In this document: positions 34,931-45,289 of the stretch, piece by piece | How the letters are laid out: each line of letters opens with the position of its first letter | Numbering within the stretch: position 1 is the stretch's first letter | From: Labyrinthula sp. Ha | Lineage: Eukaryota; Sar; Bigyra; Labyrinthulida; Labyrinthulaceae | Direction of reading: 5' to 3' | Length of the DNA: 64,000 nucleotides | NCBI GenBank assembly: GCA_015227615.1 | Contig: JAALGZ010000071.1 | Coordinates: forward strand, 48,636-112,635 | Notes under the pieces: generated by a model | What the model saw: the letters and a program-made list of their open reading frames with translations, nothing else | The model's database searches: none | What the model was told of the DNA's origin: nothing | Position numbers and translations under genes: made by a program

Positions 34931-36214
34931 ATGAAAATACAGGAAGATTTTGAAAAGTTAAGAGAAAGTATTTTAAAAAAAGATTTAGCTAAAGTTGAAA
35001 AATTAAGTGAAAAATGTAATAAGGAAATTGAAAAAGTAGAAAATTCAGGAGATGAGGCTTTAGGTGACATCACTTTACAATTAAAGAATGAGCTTAACTT
35101 TGTTCAAGCATTAAATGATGGGTTTAAAATTTTACAAACACTTGATGAACCTTTGACTTCAAGAAATAAAATAAAAAATCAGCTTATACATAAGAAAAAT
35201 GTTACAAAAAATGAAAATCAAAAGCTTTCTCTTCCTCAAATCTCTAATCTCTCTTCTGGACTACCAAGTGTTCATCAACAGCAAGAAGTTAAAGCAGAAT
35301 TCAAACTTATTAACATAAAAGATATTAATTTAAAAGATATAATTGGTTTAGAAGATGAAAAAGAATCTTTAAAAGAAGTTTTTGTTTATCCTTCTATTCT
35401 ACCAAAAGAAATAAAAGAGACAATAAAACCTTGGAAAGGAGTTTTACTCTTTGGACCTCCAGGAACAGGAAAAACTAGACTTGCAAAAGCAATATGTTGT
35501 GAATTTAATTTACCAATGATTAATATTAGTTCATCTTTATTATGTTCTAAATTTAGAGGAGAATCAGAAAAACTTGTAAGAGATTTATTTAGTTTTTCAA
35601 GAGAAAATTCTCCTTGTTTGCTTTTTTTTGATGAGATTGATAGTTGTTTTGATCAAAGAGGAAAAACAAGTGAACATGAAGCAAGTAAAAGAATGAAAAG
35701 TGAACTTCTTATTCAACTTGATGGAGCAACAACTGAAAATAAAGATTCTATTTATGTATTAGCAGCAACTAACTTTCCATGGGATTTAGATGAAGCTTTA
35801 ATAAGAAGATTAGAAAAAAGAATATACATTCCACTTCCAAAACAAAAAGAAAGAATTCAATTATTAGAATATTTCTTAAGTAAACAAAAAGGAATTGGTT
35901 CAATAAAACTTACAAAAAAGGATCTTTATGAAATTAGTGTACAAACAAAAGGTTATTCTGGATCTGATATTAATGTAATTTCAAGAAAAGTTGTTATGCA
36001 AAGTATTAAAAAACTAATTTCAAAAGTTGAAAAAAATAATAACTTCTCTAAAGATAATCATGAACGTATCAGAAAAGAAATTAAAGCAAATCTAAGTCAA
36101 CTTTGTATTTCTAAGGAAGATTTTTTGAGTGCAATTGAAACCAATAAACCTTCCACTAATTTAACACAATTAAATAGATATCAAAATTGGATGGAAAATT
36201 TTGGAGCTATGTAA
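34931..36214 (+). CDS. KATNA1: Katanin p60-like microtubule-severing AAA ATPase
   Basis: 427 residues. The N-terminal 75 residues are a charged helical region in the place of the MIT-like domain of katanin p60. A low-complexity linker follows (about 80-125), then one AAA module. Walker A GPPGTGKT is at about 175-182, pore loop SSSLLCSKFRGESEK at 201-214, Walker B LLFFDEID with D234/E235, sensor and arginine fingers in ALIRRLEKRIYIPLP (about 289-303). The stretch SEHEASKRMKSELLIQLDG and the C-terminal NRYQNWMENFGAM are katanin hallmarks that separate it from spastin, fidgetin and Vps4. It should assemble as a hexamer that pulls tubulin tails to cut microtubules. All catalytic residues are intact. 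No intron. The promoter region is the 74-bp gap shared with TatD. Confidence 0.93.
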   Translation: MKIQEDFEKLRESILKKDLAKVEKLSEKCNKEIEKVENSGDEALGDITLQLKNELNFVQALNDGFKILQTLDEPLTSRNKIKNQLIHKKNVTKNENQKLSLPQISNLSSGLPSVHQQQEVKAEFKLINIKDINLKDIIGLEDEKESLKEVFVYPSILPKEIKETIKPWKGVLLFGPPGTGKTRLAKAICCEFNLPMINISSSLLCSKFRGESEKLVRDLFSFSRENSPCLLFFDEIDSCFDQRGKTSEHEASKRMKSELLIQLDGATTENKDSIYVLAATNFPWDLDEALIRRLEKRIYIPLPKQKERIQLLEYFLSKQKGIGSIKLTKKDLYEISVQTKGYSGSDINVISRKVVMQSIKKLISKVEKNNNFSKDNHERIRKEIKANLSQLCISKEDFLSAIETNKPSTNLTQLNRYQNWMENFGAM

Positions 36215-36270
36215 AATACTAAAAAAGTAACATTAGACGAAATAAAAACAACACAATAAACACTATTCTA

Positions 36271-37899
36271 TCAACTCAAATTCAAAATTGTTTCTTCTTT
36301 AACTGGTGTACTTGAAATACTCTTTTTTCTACTTGTGTTATTTTCGTCAACACCTTTTATTATTTTTTCTGTATCTTCTAAATGTGATTTTTTTATTGAA
36401 ATAGTATTTCTTCCTTGTCTTTCAGGTGGAACACAAACTTCAACTTGAGCCCAAACATTTCCTATTTTAGAAATAGACATTAAACTCCATAAAACTATCC
36501 ATAATTCTTTTGTTTCGTTCATTATTTCTTTAAACCATAAAATCCACATCATTGCTGAAATAGTAGCACAAAATACAGAAACTGGAACCCAAAAAGAAAA
36601 TCTTCTTTCTAAACGTTTTGTTGCTTTATAATGTTCTAATCTTGTTTCTTCATTAAAATTTTTTAATAATTTTGCATTATTTTCAAAAAATTTTATTAAA
36701 TTTCTTACTTGTGAAACTAAATATAAATTTACAATAACTTGAAGAGCAACAAAAGATAAAGGAATATATTCATAAAGTATTTCATATTTTGCAGAACTTA
36801 CTGTTATTCTAAAAAAAATAACAAATATATCTAAGATAATTATACAAACAGCAAGAATAAGAAATAATTTTAATCTTATTCCAGCAAATTTTTGATAAAA
36901 GTGTGTTTTTCTTCCTTTTAAATTACCAATAACTCTATCATATAAAACAGATAAACAAAAATCTGTAGCAACAGAAGTACCAAAAAATTGATAAAAAGCT
37001 ATATCTTGTGCCATAACTGATATTGTATCAAATATAAAATGATTTCCCAAAGCTTCATAAAAACCAAGTGCTGACATAGTAATAAAATTAACAAATAATA
37101 CTCCTCTATGTACCCAAGATAAAGAAAAATTATTTAAATAATCTTTATATAAAAAAAAGAAAGCACGAAAACCAACAAATAAAAAACAAAAAGATATTAT
37201 TACTCTAAATAATATAAAAGTATAAATACTTTGAAATATATCATTTTGATCTGGCATTCCACATACATTAAATTTTGGTCTATAATTCATAGAAGAAATT
37301 TCTATTTCTTTAAAAAAATCTTTTTCAACTCTTGATTCAAAAAAAGAACAATTATTTAATTGTGGATATTTTTTTCTTTGTGATTTAAATTTATTTCCAT
37401 CATGTTGATTATAATAATATCCAATAAAAAAAGTAAACTCTTCTTGTTGTATATTTGTCCATATTATATATCCACCTAAATCACACCAATATGGAAAATG
37501 TTTAAAGGAAGTATATAAACCAAGTTGTCCATTACAACTTTGTGATATTCTTTCATCAACAAATATTATTTTATTCTCATATAAAGGTCTAAGTGTTTTA
37601 TGTTTATTTTGTGAAGCAAGAGTACAAAATTCTTGATGTTTTTCATTTGTCATAACAATAGATTCAGCATTTTCTAAACGAAGAAGTTGTTTTCCAAGAT
37701 ATTTAAATACAGGTGAAGTTAAAAGTTCTCTTGGTTTAGTTGAATCAAAGGAATAGTTTAAATTCATACCAGGTGAAGATGAAGGAAAAGAAATGGGTTC
37801 TATATGTGATGTAACTGATAAACATTCAGGATATGTATCTCCTAAGACAGTAAATTGTTCAAGGGTGAAGAGACTAAGGATGTATTTCATTAAGCGCAT
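36271..37899 (-). CDS. Seven-transmembrane receptor-like protein with large extracellular N-terminus
   Basis: 542 residues. A signal-peptide-like start (MRLMKYILSLFTLEQFTVLG) precedes about 210 extracellular residues with scattered cysteines (YPECLS, EFCTLA, SQSCNGQ, PYWCDLG, LNNCSFF, FNVCGMP). Seven hydrophobic helices follow, at about residues 226-250, 264-285, 292-318, 343-365, 379-398, 432-454 and 468-488. The cytosolic tail of about 55 residues is rich in K/S/T (SIKKSHLEDTEKII, TSRKKSISSTPVKEE). Topology suggests a GPCR-like receptor. I see no DRY, NPxxY or frizzled CRD signature, so the class is unassigned. No intron; it ends at TGA. A TTGCCCAAAATTT box faces the gene 36-50 bp before its ATG. 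It converges on katanin, 56 bp between stops. Confidence 0.8.
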   Translation of the reverse strand: MRLMKYILSLFTLEQFTVLGDTYPECLSVTSHIEPISFPSSSPGMNLNYSFDSTKPRELLTSPVFKYLGKQLLRLENAESIVMTNEKHQEFCTLASQNKHKTLRPLYENKIIFVDERISQSCNGQLGLYTSFKHFPYWCDLGGYIIWTNIQQEEFTFFIGYYYNQHDGNKFKSQRKKYPQLNNCSFFESRVEKDFFKEIEISSMNYRPKFNVCGMPDQNDIFQSIYTFILFRVIISFCFLFVGFRAFFFLYKDYLNNFSLSWVHRGVLFVNFITMSALGFYEALGNHFIFDTISVMAQDIAFYQFFGTSVATDFCLSVLYDRVIGNLKGRKTHFYQKFAGIRLKLFLILAVCIIILDIFVIFFRITVSSAKYEILYEYIPLSFVALQVIVNLYLVSQVRNLIKFFENNAKLLKNFNEETRLEHYKATKRLERRFSFWVPVSVFCATISAMMWILWFKEIMNETKELWIVLWSLMSISKIGNVWAQVEVCVPPERQGRNTISIKKSHLEDTEKIIKGVDENNTSRKKSISSTPVKEETILNLS

Positions 37900-37934
37900 T
37901 GTTTTTGCGTTTTTTTTGTTTTCTTGTTTCAGTT

Positions 37935-37963
37935 AAATTTTGGGCAATTAATTTTGGGTAATT
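37935..37963 (-). promoter_or_regulatory. TTGCCCAAAATTT promoter box (two copies) upstream of the 7TM gene
   Basis: Read on the minus strand, AATTGCCCAAAATTT lies at 37949-37935, 36-50 bp before the ATG at 37899. A one-mismatch copy, AATTACCCAAAATT, abuts it at 37963-37950. Orientation and distance match the copies before MND1 and aminoacylase-1. Confidence 0.55.
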
Positions 37964-37969
37964 CAAAGT

Positions 37970-40900
37970 TCTCATGAGAATAAAAATAATAATAATGAAT
38001 ATTGTTCTTTAATAACTAATATATAATATTAAAGATAAAAAACATATAAAAAAAGTTTTAGAACATAATCAATACTATAATCTAAGTATAAAATTTAAAT
38101 AAAATAAAATCATATTTGTTCTCTATGCAAGATTACCCAAGAGATGTATTGATCATAGAGAACTGCTTAGGATTACCTTTGCTTTTAAGTTCAGAGGACT
38201 TCTTGTTTCTCATATATCTCTGGTATATCATTTTCATTTGATTTTATCTAAATTAGCTACCATTGTTGTATATTAGGATCACTAGAAATGTATCAATATG
38301 AGCGGTGTTCTTCTAAAATATCTGAACGTATGCCAATCATCTTTGAAATTTTTGCCTATAATGGATCCAGAGCCATTTGGATTACTTGTTTGGCATTTTA
38401 ATTTCTCCTCATCTAACTTTTTCCTCGCTCAAATATTAGGTTACTACTATTCTATAATGTAATGTTTTGCCATAACCCCTTGCGTAATCTAAAATCGATT
38501 TTTAAAATTCTTAATCGCACAGAACTATGAAAATGAGGTTGCTCCTTTTAAGAAGGTTAACTTCCTTTTCATTTTCTACAGGCATCAACGTGACAACACT
38601 TGCTCAAAAAATAACTCAACTTCAGGTCCTTAACGAGACTCAAGTTTTCATTTTTGAAATTTGCGGCTGATATTATCTTACTGGAAATATACCAAAACAA
38701 TTCGAGGTTAGTTAGGTATAAATTTCTTGGGCACTTTTATATATTTGTTTAATTAGCATAAATGGAAATCAAATCACATGACACTGCAAAAGAGAGTTTA
38801 TAGGGAATATTTCTTTATATAGTTGAAAATTAAAACATTCTAACACTGAAGGAGCATAAAGGCTTAACATTTGGTTAGCCTCACTCATGAAGTAGGACTT
38901 AGCACCAATGATAATACTCATTCCAAATAAAAACTGATTACAGTCAATTTTTTTTATAGTAGTACCATTCATTCTAAGAGTGAACATGAATCCGATAAAA
39001 ATAAAGTTTGATATGAAGAATAATCCTGTAAAATATTCTACACACCATCAATATTCTTAACTACTACTATCATATCTTTGATATGAACTGTGATACAAGA
39101 ATAAAAAAATCGTTCTTAGATTATTAAAAGTTTCAGCTCTCTTTTTAAAAATGCTCTACGGACATCGTACATTAAATAAAATTGAGAATCCAAAGGCAAT
39201 AACCTTCTTTTCATAGATTAGTGGCTTTTTCATAGAGTGGATTAGTGATGCTCGATTCCTATTTTAGCCCCATATTTACGTTTACAGAGACGTTGCGCAT
39301 ATTGAATGACTCTAATTCGATTGATGCCTTTACTCCAAACTATGACCGGAGATTTAATTTTACTTATTCTTTAGAAATGAAAATATTAACGGTTTTTTGA
39401 TGAGAGATGATGGTTTCTTCTTATGTACTCCACAACTATTTACTGTTGGGCAGGAGAGAAGTCCATCTTAGTGGCTATATCCAGAACCTGCTTCAAACTC
39501 CATGCATGTTACATAACGTAAATATAAACACGTTGAGTTCTTTAGAATTGTTTTTCTACAGAATCAGAAATAGTTGCAACAAAACTCTTCAACATATTAA
39601 TTATTGTGTTTGCTTCGTGAATCTTGTGATAATACATTCCACTGAAAAGTTCCAAGAAGCAATAAAAGCTTCTTCTATGAGTAACTCTAATTCCTTGTAG
39701 CTACATTCTAATTCCCATTATGAATTTTAAATATTTGCGCAGTGTTTCCTATAGGAAGAAGTTAACCTATAGTTCATAGCTTTGATGAAACGAGGTTTCA
39801 CCTACCTACCATTCACCAGGTTCAGCTGCTTGAGAGTCTTAGTTGTTTAGTTAGCAATAAAACTATTAAAATATCTCTAGGTAATGATACTAACAAGGCC
39901 TAACATGCAGTCAAGATGATTGTTCCTTGCAGCATTTGTGACACTTCCTTTTTCCATTCTCAAAGAGGCTGTGAATGAATCATTTCTAGTTATGAAAAGG
40001 GTATGCATTTATTTGAAAGCGTTAAGCAAGTAGTCTTACTGAGAATAAAAGGGTTACATAGTATATGATAGAGCTGCGTGTGGAACGCCTTTTGTATTTG
40101 AGAAGTTGTTGAAGGTAGTGCAATTATGTAAGATTCGATGTTATTTCTATGATTTCATTATATTTCTTTGCTTAAGATCTGATATTAAGCTAGATTATTG
40201 AGTCGTTGCTCTTAGGCTAAGTATAGCTCGATATTTCTGATGAGTAAATTCCCGGGAATTACCAGCCTCAAACTTCAATGCCTAAATTATGAAAGATGAT
40301 TCTGCTATGACCTTGCCTTATTTAATGTTTATCCTTCCATTGTTTAGGAAAAGCTAGATGTCAAGTTTAAAGATCTTGAGGAAAACTATATTAGTTTAAT
40401 TAAGAGTGTTTTCCAAGCAATTTATTTTCTAATTATTTATTTAATTGGTTCCTATAGCGTTTCAGCAGCTTATACAAGATTCTTTTTGCTTTTTCATGTA
40501 AGCAAAGAAAAATCATGTTTGTTCTGTTTGAGAGAATATAATAACTATCTTATATTTCTGGTCCTTCTTGCAATAACCACTAAGACACCTGAAGTAGTAC
40601 TTGTATTGCGGTGGAACTAGTTATCAAAGGCAGTTAGAAGAAACGTGTTATTTCTTATGGTTTTCCATGAATGAGGGGTATGTGCTTTGTTAAGCTGATG
40701 GGTTTATAGCTTGGTTTTGTCCCAACCAACTAATTTCTATCTCCATCAACAACCTTTCTTCTTAGAAATACTCTACCCGAAGAAAACATAAGTCTTTTCT
40801 TCTGGTACAGCAATTGTATTCGTAGAGAGCAGTTTTGTTTAGTACAACATGCCTTTGGCGAAATTTTAGCATATTCGTATGAATCTTCTTTTACAAGGAA

Positions 40901-41540
40901 GTTTATTTTGGCAGTATGGACAAATTTGTCGTTAGACATACGTCTGTAGGAAGGGAGACAGCCAAAAGTTGCAGAGACAAGAGTAATTCCTCTGGAAAAT
41001 GGTGTTTTGCTGGAAAGTTGTGTTAATGAGACAGCAGGAGGTTCTTCTCTACTTTTACTTAATCTTTCATTTTCGTAACATTAGTTTGAATTACTAATCT
41101 ATTTTGTCTTGAGTTTAGGAAAGTATTATTAATATGAGTTTGTAAACTATGAACTCGGAGATACGATGCAAAAACGATCGTTTACGAATCATTTTAAATT
41201 GTAACTATGTTAAAACTCCTTGTCAGTGAAAAGAACAACTTTGGGAGATTGATTAAATTGGAGTTCCTTCATTTTTGTATCTAAAGTATATTTCTTATCT
41301 CTGGTATAGAGTATATCCTTGTAGATGTTTGCTATTAGTACTGATACAAACATTCGACTTAATCAAGTGTATATGCTATATTGTTAAAGTAATATAAATC
41401 TTCGTATATTTTTCGATTCAATAGTTTTTTTTTATATAGAATTTATCCTCACAGTTTTCTTTAGAGGAAAATAGAATTATTGAAATGATTGTTTTTTCTA
41501 TTCAAGTTGAAAATGTATGAGAAATAAAAAAATGTAGTTA
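37970..41540. other. 3.6-kb gene desert between two AT-rich islands
   Basis: No frame longer than about 97 codons and none with motifs. Composition is less AT-rich than the islands on either side. I found no element ends, tandem arrays or RNA genes. Confidence 0.55.
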
Positions 41541-41544
41541 ATAT

Positions 41545-41793
41545 TTAACTAGATTTTTTCCTGTATGAAACTCCTTCTGCAAGTTTAGCTTTTCCTCCAG
41601 TTGGTTGGCATAAAACAGTTCCACATTCTGAGCACATAACAGCAGACTGAGCATGTGAAAAAAGAACTGTAATATTATTACATCCTTTACATTTGACATC
41701 CATGAAATAGCTATTAGGGGTTGGTATAAGTCTTTTTAATTTATGTTTTCTTGCTTCAATTTCTGCTGGCGGATTCAATAAATCGTACTGCAT
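41545..41793 (-). CDS. RPS27: 40S ribosomal protein eS27
   Basis: An 82-residue protein that aligns throughout with eS27, a small zinc-binding protein of the 40S subunit. Conserved parts: [20 protein letters not shown], the invariant [18 protein letters not shown], and [15 protein letters not shown]. The zinc ribbon C-x2-C ... C-x2-C (CKGC at about 35-38 and CSEC at about 54-57) is complete. Length matches the family (82-86 residues). No intron. It is divergently transcribed from PP1 over a 249-bp region full of CCAAT boxes. Confidence 0.97.
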   Translation of the reverse strand: MQYDLLNPPAEIEARKHKLKRLIPTPNSYFMDVKCKGCNNITVLFSHAQSAVMCSECGTVLCQPTGGKAKLAEGVSYRKKSS

Positions 41794-42042
41794 TTTTCTT
41801 TTGTTTTTAGTTTTTTATTGGATTATGATTTTAGACCAATCATATTTATTCATCAACCAATCATTTCATTCATCAAATTACCCAATCAGAATATAGATTA
41901 TAGCCAATCATTTCTTCCATTTTGTTTGTCCAATGAAAAGGTAGAATAGATCCAATTACAATACAAAATAATCCAACCAATCAAATTTGTTGATTGGCCA
42001 ATCAAATTCATACATATCAAAGATGTAACCGTTAAGAAAGAT
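41794..42042. promoter_or_regulatory. Bidirectional promoter with an array of CCAAT boxes (eS27/PP1)
   Basis: The 249-bp space between the divergent eS27 and PP1 starts holds about eight CCAAT motifs, mostly as CCAATCA (near 41,834, 41,856, 41,881, 41,902, 41,929, 41,949, 41,977), ending in the back-to-back GATTGGCCAATC near 41,992. Such density is unlikely by chance and suggests binding of an NF-Y/HAP-type factor. The TTGCCCAAAATT box is absent here. Confidence 0.6.
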
Positions 42043-43022
42043 ATGAAGGAAAGAAAAATAAAAACTGAATTTGATTCATTTGATGAAAAGAATAAAGAAT
42101 ATATCTTAGATGTAGATGCTATTCTCACTAAACTTTTATCTGCAATCGATAAACCAGCTGGAACGCAAGTAAACTTAGAACTTTGTGATATTAATCTCCT
42201 ATTACATGCAGCAAGAAAGAAACTTCTAGAAGAACCTATGCTCTTAGAACTTTTATCACCTTTAGTTATTTGTGGAGATATTCATGGTCAATATTATGAT
42301 TTATTAAGAATATTTAAACAAACTGGTTTTCCACCAAAAAATAATTATTTATTTTTAGGCGATTATGTTGATCGAGCAAATCAAAGTATTGAAACAACTT
42401 GTTTGTTATTATGTTATAAAATAAAATATCCAAATAATTTTTTTTTATTAAGAGGAAATCATGAATGTTCAAGTATAAATAAAGTTTATGGTTTTTATGA
42501 TGAGTGTAAAAGAAGATATAACATAAAATTATGGAAAACTTTTTGTGATATATTTAATTGTCTTCCTATTTCAGCTTTGATAAATAATAGAATATTTTGT
42601 ATGCATGGTGGATTATCAAAAGATTTAGAAGATATAACTATGATAAATTCTATTAAAAGACCTTGTATTATTCCAGAAGAAGGTTTATTATGTGATATAC
42701 TTTGGAGTGATCCAACACCATATTATTCAGGATATCAAGTATATATTTTAATCAATATTATTTTTAGTTTAGTGATAGAGGTGTTTCTTATGTTTTTGGT
42801 CATGACGTCATTAAGAAATTTATTCAAGAACATGATCTTGATTTAATATGTCGAGCACATCAAGTTGTTGAAGATGGATATGAATTTCAAGCAAATAGAA
42901 AAATAGTTACTATTTTTAGTGCACCTAATTATTGTGGTGAATTTGACAATGCAGCTGCTTTAATGACTGTTTCTGAAGATTTAGTTTGCAGTTTTCAAAT
43001 ATTAACTCCACCGACAAAATAA
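42043..43022 (+). CDS. Protein phosphatase 1-type serine/threonine phosphatase, two exons
   Basis: Exon 1 (42043-42738) and exon 2 (42768-43022) join through a 29-nt intron (42739-42767, GTATAT...TTAG) into 316 residues. PPP-family metal motifs are all intact: GDIHG (78-82), GDYVDR (106-111), RGNHE (137-141), and in exon 2 [20 protein letters not shown] and [11 protein letters not shown]. The [11 protein letters not shown] block and [11 protein letters not shown] are typical of PP1 as opposed to PP2A or PP2B. The N-terminus (about 25 residues, lysine/aspartate-rich) is longer than in animal PP1, and the linker at the exon junction ([10 protein letters not shown] then FSDRGVSY) is slightly divergent. 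It should be an active, manganese/iron-zinc-dependent phosphatase directed by regulatory subunits. Confidence 0.95.
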
Positions 43023-43038
43023 AAGAAAAATTAAATAT

Positions 43039-43769
43039 TTATTTTATAGTTTCACATATTTTAGAAATACGAGAAGAAGCTAAACAAAGTTTTGCTTTTA
43101 GTTTTGCACTTTGTTTTTGTTCTTTAACTAGTTTTTTTATTGCCCAATGATTATTATCTATCTTTTGTTCTTGATCAAGTTTTGATTTTAATATTCTTTT
43201 CTCAATTTTTAAACTCTCCAGCTTTTTCGTTAAAGCGTCAAACTTTTCTGATAAAGATTTAACTCTTGTTTTATATTTATTTTTCTTTTTTTGCGTTTTA
43301 ATTTGACTTTTATTTAAGCCTTCTTTTTGTTTTTTTAATTCAATAGTTTCAGAAATATGTTTTCTTAGTTTTTTATTTTCTTCCTCTAATATTTCTTGAC
43401 TTTTTTCCATTTCTTTTATTGATTCTGTCCAAACTTCAGTTAATTGTTTCTTATTTTTAAGTTCTTTTTCCTTATTATTTAACTCTGTTCTTAAATTTTC
43501 AATGTTTTCTTGTAAAGAAAATATTTTAAGTTTTATATTTTCATTTAATCCTTTTTCTTTTATTCTATATTTATTCAGTAAAAATAAATATACAAGTTAT
43601 TTTTTTTATGTATTTCTTCCAAAAAAAATTCTTTTTCTTCTTTTAATGAATTTATTTCTCCTATTTTATCTAATAAATCTTTTTCTAATTGTATTATTTT
43701 TTCTCTTGAACTTTTTAACTCTTTTCTATAATTTTCTACTTCTTTTTCAAGAAGTTTATTTGAATTCAT
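43039..43769 (-). CDS. Coiled-coil protein, two exons
   Basis: Exon 1 (43769-43594) and exon 2 (43564-43039) join in frame through a 29-nt intron (43593-43565, GTATAT...ATAG) into 233 residues. Nearly the whole protein is predicted coiled coil, rich in lysine, glutamate and leucine (EVENYRKELKSSREKIIQLE, IENLRTELNNKEKELKNKK, VKSLSEKFDALTKKLESLK). No globular domain, signal or membrane segment. Such proteins are common in centrosomal, Golgi-tether and intermediate-filament-like roles; nothing here chooses among them. It converges on PP1 with 16 bases between stops. Confidence 0.8.
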
Positions 43770-43825
43770 AAAATATAGTTTTTTTTTGAAAACTAAGTAT
43801 TTAAACGGTCTATTATTTTTTATAC

Positions 43826-45271
43826 TTAACTTTCTATTGAAATATTTGTTTCTTCAATATCTAATTTATATGCAGAATATCTTAAATATCTTACAGCTGT
43901 TATTAAAATAATAACTATTCCAGTTAAAACAAACATATCTAAAAATTTTATAATAGGAAAACTTTTTCCTGGTAAAGCATTTTCTCTCCATCCATTTCCT
44001 TCTAATTCTTCACTCAATGAAAAATCAACAACTGAATAAAAAAAAGTACCAATAGAAAATATAAATAAACCAAATGAAAAATATAAAGAAGTTGTTCTTA
44101 ATAATTCAAGAGCAGCTTTACTTTCTTTATTATCGACTTGTGTTTCAACTTTTGTTCTTCTAGAAAACCCAACTTTTTTACTAAATTTTTTTTTACTTTT
44201 TATATTTTCTTCAGTTGTTAATTCTCTTCCATATTTTGGATTATTTGTTGTATTTTCTTTTGTTATTAAAGCTTCCTTTGAAACTGTATTATCCGTTTGA
44301 AGAAATTTTTGACTATTTATATTTTTTTTTAACATTCTTTCTGCTAATTTTCCTACAAAAGGTGGTTTTTTTTTTATTTGTTGTTCTAAATCTATTGTAT
44401 CTTTTGTTGTTTCAAACCAAGAATCAGGAAAAGGACTATCTTTAATTAATAATATATCTTCGATACTTTCTTTATCTTTTGATGTATCCTTTATTATTGG
44501 TTTTGATATTTCTTCTATTGCTTTTTGTAAATAAAAAGCACCAAGTGTAAACATTAACCACATAATAATATTCATAGGTAATAAAACAAAACCAAGAATA
44601 TTACTTTTATTACCAATAAAACGTGAAAATATTCCTGAACCAGAACCAAAAAGTGTACCAAAAATAACAAAACCAATACAAAATTTTTTATATCGTTTTA
44701 TTAATATACTATTTCCTTTATCATCTAATCTTCTTCTTGCTTTTTCACCTGCTTCAACCCAAAGTGCACCTATTAATATACTTACAAGAAATAAATTTCC
44801 ACAACTTATTCCAGCACCTAAAAAACCATATATATTATGTCTTCCTTTATATGGATCTTGTTCAAAATAAAAATCTTTTGCAAGAAAAGAACCTTTTACT
44901 TTACCAGTTGAAACAGTTGAAGATAAACAAAATAAAAAAGCACCTAAATTAGCAATTGTTGTTAAAAGAACAGTGCAAAAAGTTAAATTCCAAGAAAAAT
45001 GAAATCTATTTCTTACAAGAAATATACAAAATATTTCAAATAAAAGAAAAAATGTATATGTCAATATTAAAGTTAATAAAAGTGACCATATGAAAAAGAA
45101 ACCAGTTTCAAAAGACCAAGTTGTACAATCTTTCCCTTCCCACCCATAAAATGTATTACAAAAACAACCTGTAGAATTTTGTGATAAAGTTGAATTTATA
45201 GATGTTTGAGAATAACAAAGAAAATTTGTAGGACAATCTAGATCTGTTTCACAACGAAAGTTTTCAGTCAT
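43826..45271 (-). CDS. EGF-headed seven-transmembrane protein
   Basis: 481 residues. Residues 7-49 hold six cysteines spaced like an EGF module (C7, C13, C19, C36, C38, C49, ending CFCNTFYGWEGKDC). Seven hydrophobic helices follow: five in residues about 55-245 (including FFFIWSLLLTLILTYTFFLL, LTTIANLGAFLFCL, GNLFLVSILIGALWV, FVIFGTLFGSGSGIF, LLPMNIIMWLMFTLGAF), then a long cytosolic loop of about 150 residues rich in K/E/T, then two more (LYFSFGLFIFSIGTFFYSVV, FVLTGIVIILITAVRYL). The long loop between helices 5 and 6 is the usual coupling loop of receptors, but no known GPCR signature is present and no cleaved signal peptide is evident. I infer a surface sensor. No intron. An ACGGTA-rich region lies 200-430 bp upstream. 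Confidence 0.78.
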   Translation of the reverse strand: MTENFRCETDLDCPTNFLCYSQTSINSTLSQNSTGCFCNTFYGWEGKDCTTWSFETGFFFIWSLLLTLILTYTFFLLFEIFCIFLVRNRFHFSWNLTFCTVLLTTIANLGAFLFCLSSTVSTGKVKGSFLAKDFYFEQDPYKGRHNIYGFLGAGISCGNLFLVSILIGALWVEAGEKARRRLDDKGNSILIKRYKKFCIGFVIFGTLFGSGSGIFSRFIGNKSNILGFVLLPMNIIMWLMFTLGAFYLQKAIEEISKPIIKDTSKDKESIEDILLIKDSPFPDSWFETTKDTIDLEQQIKKKPPFVGKLAERMLKKNINSQKFLQTDNTVSKEALITKENTTNNPKYGRELTTEENIKSKKKFSKKVGFSRRTKVETQVDNKESKAALELLRTTSLYFSFGLFIFSIGTFFYSVVDFSLSEELEGNGWRENALPGKSFPIIKFLDMFVLTGIVIILITAVRYLRYSAYKLDIEETNISIES

Positions 45272-45289
45272 TCTTTTTTTATTTGATAT

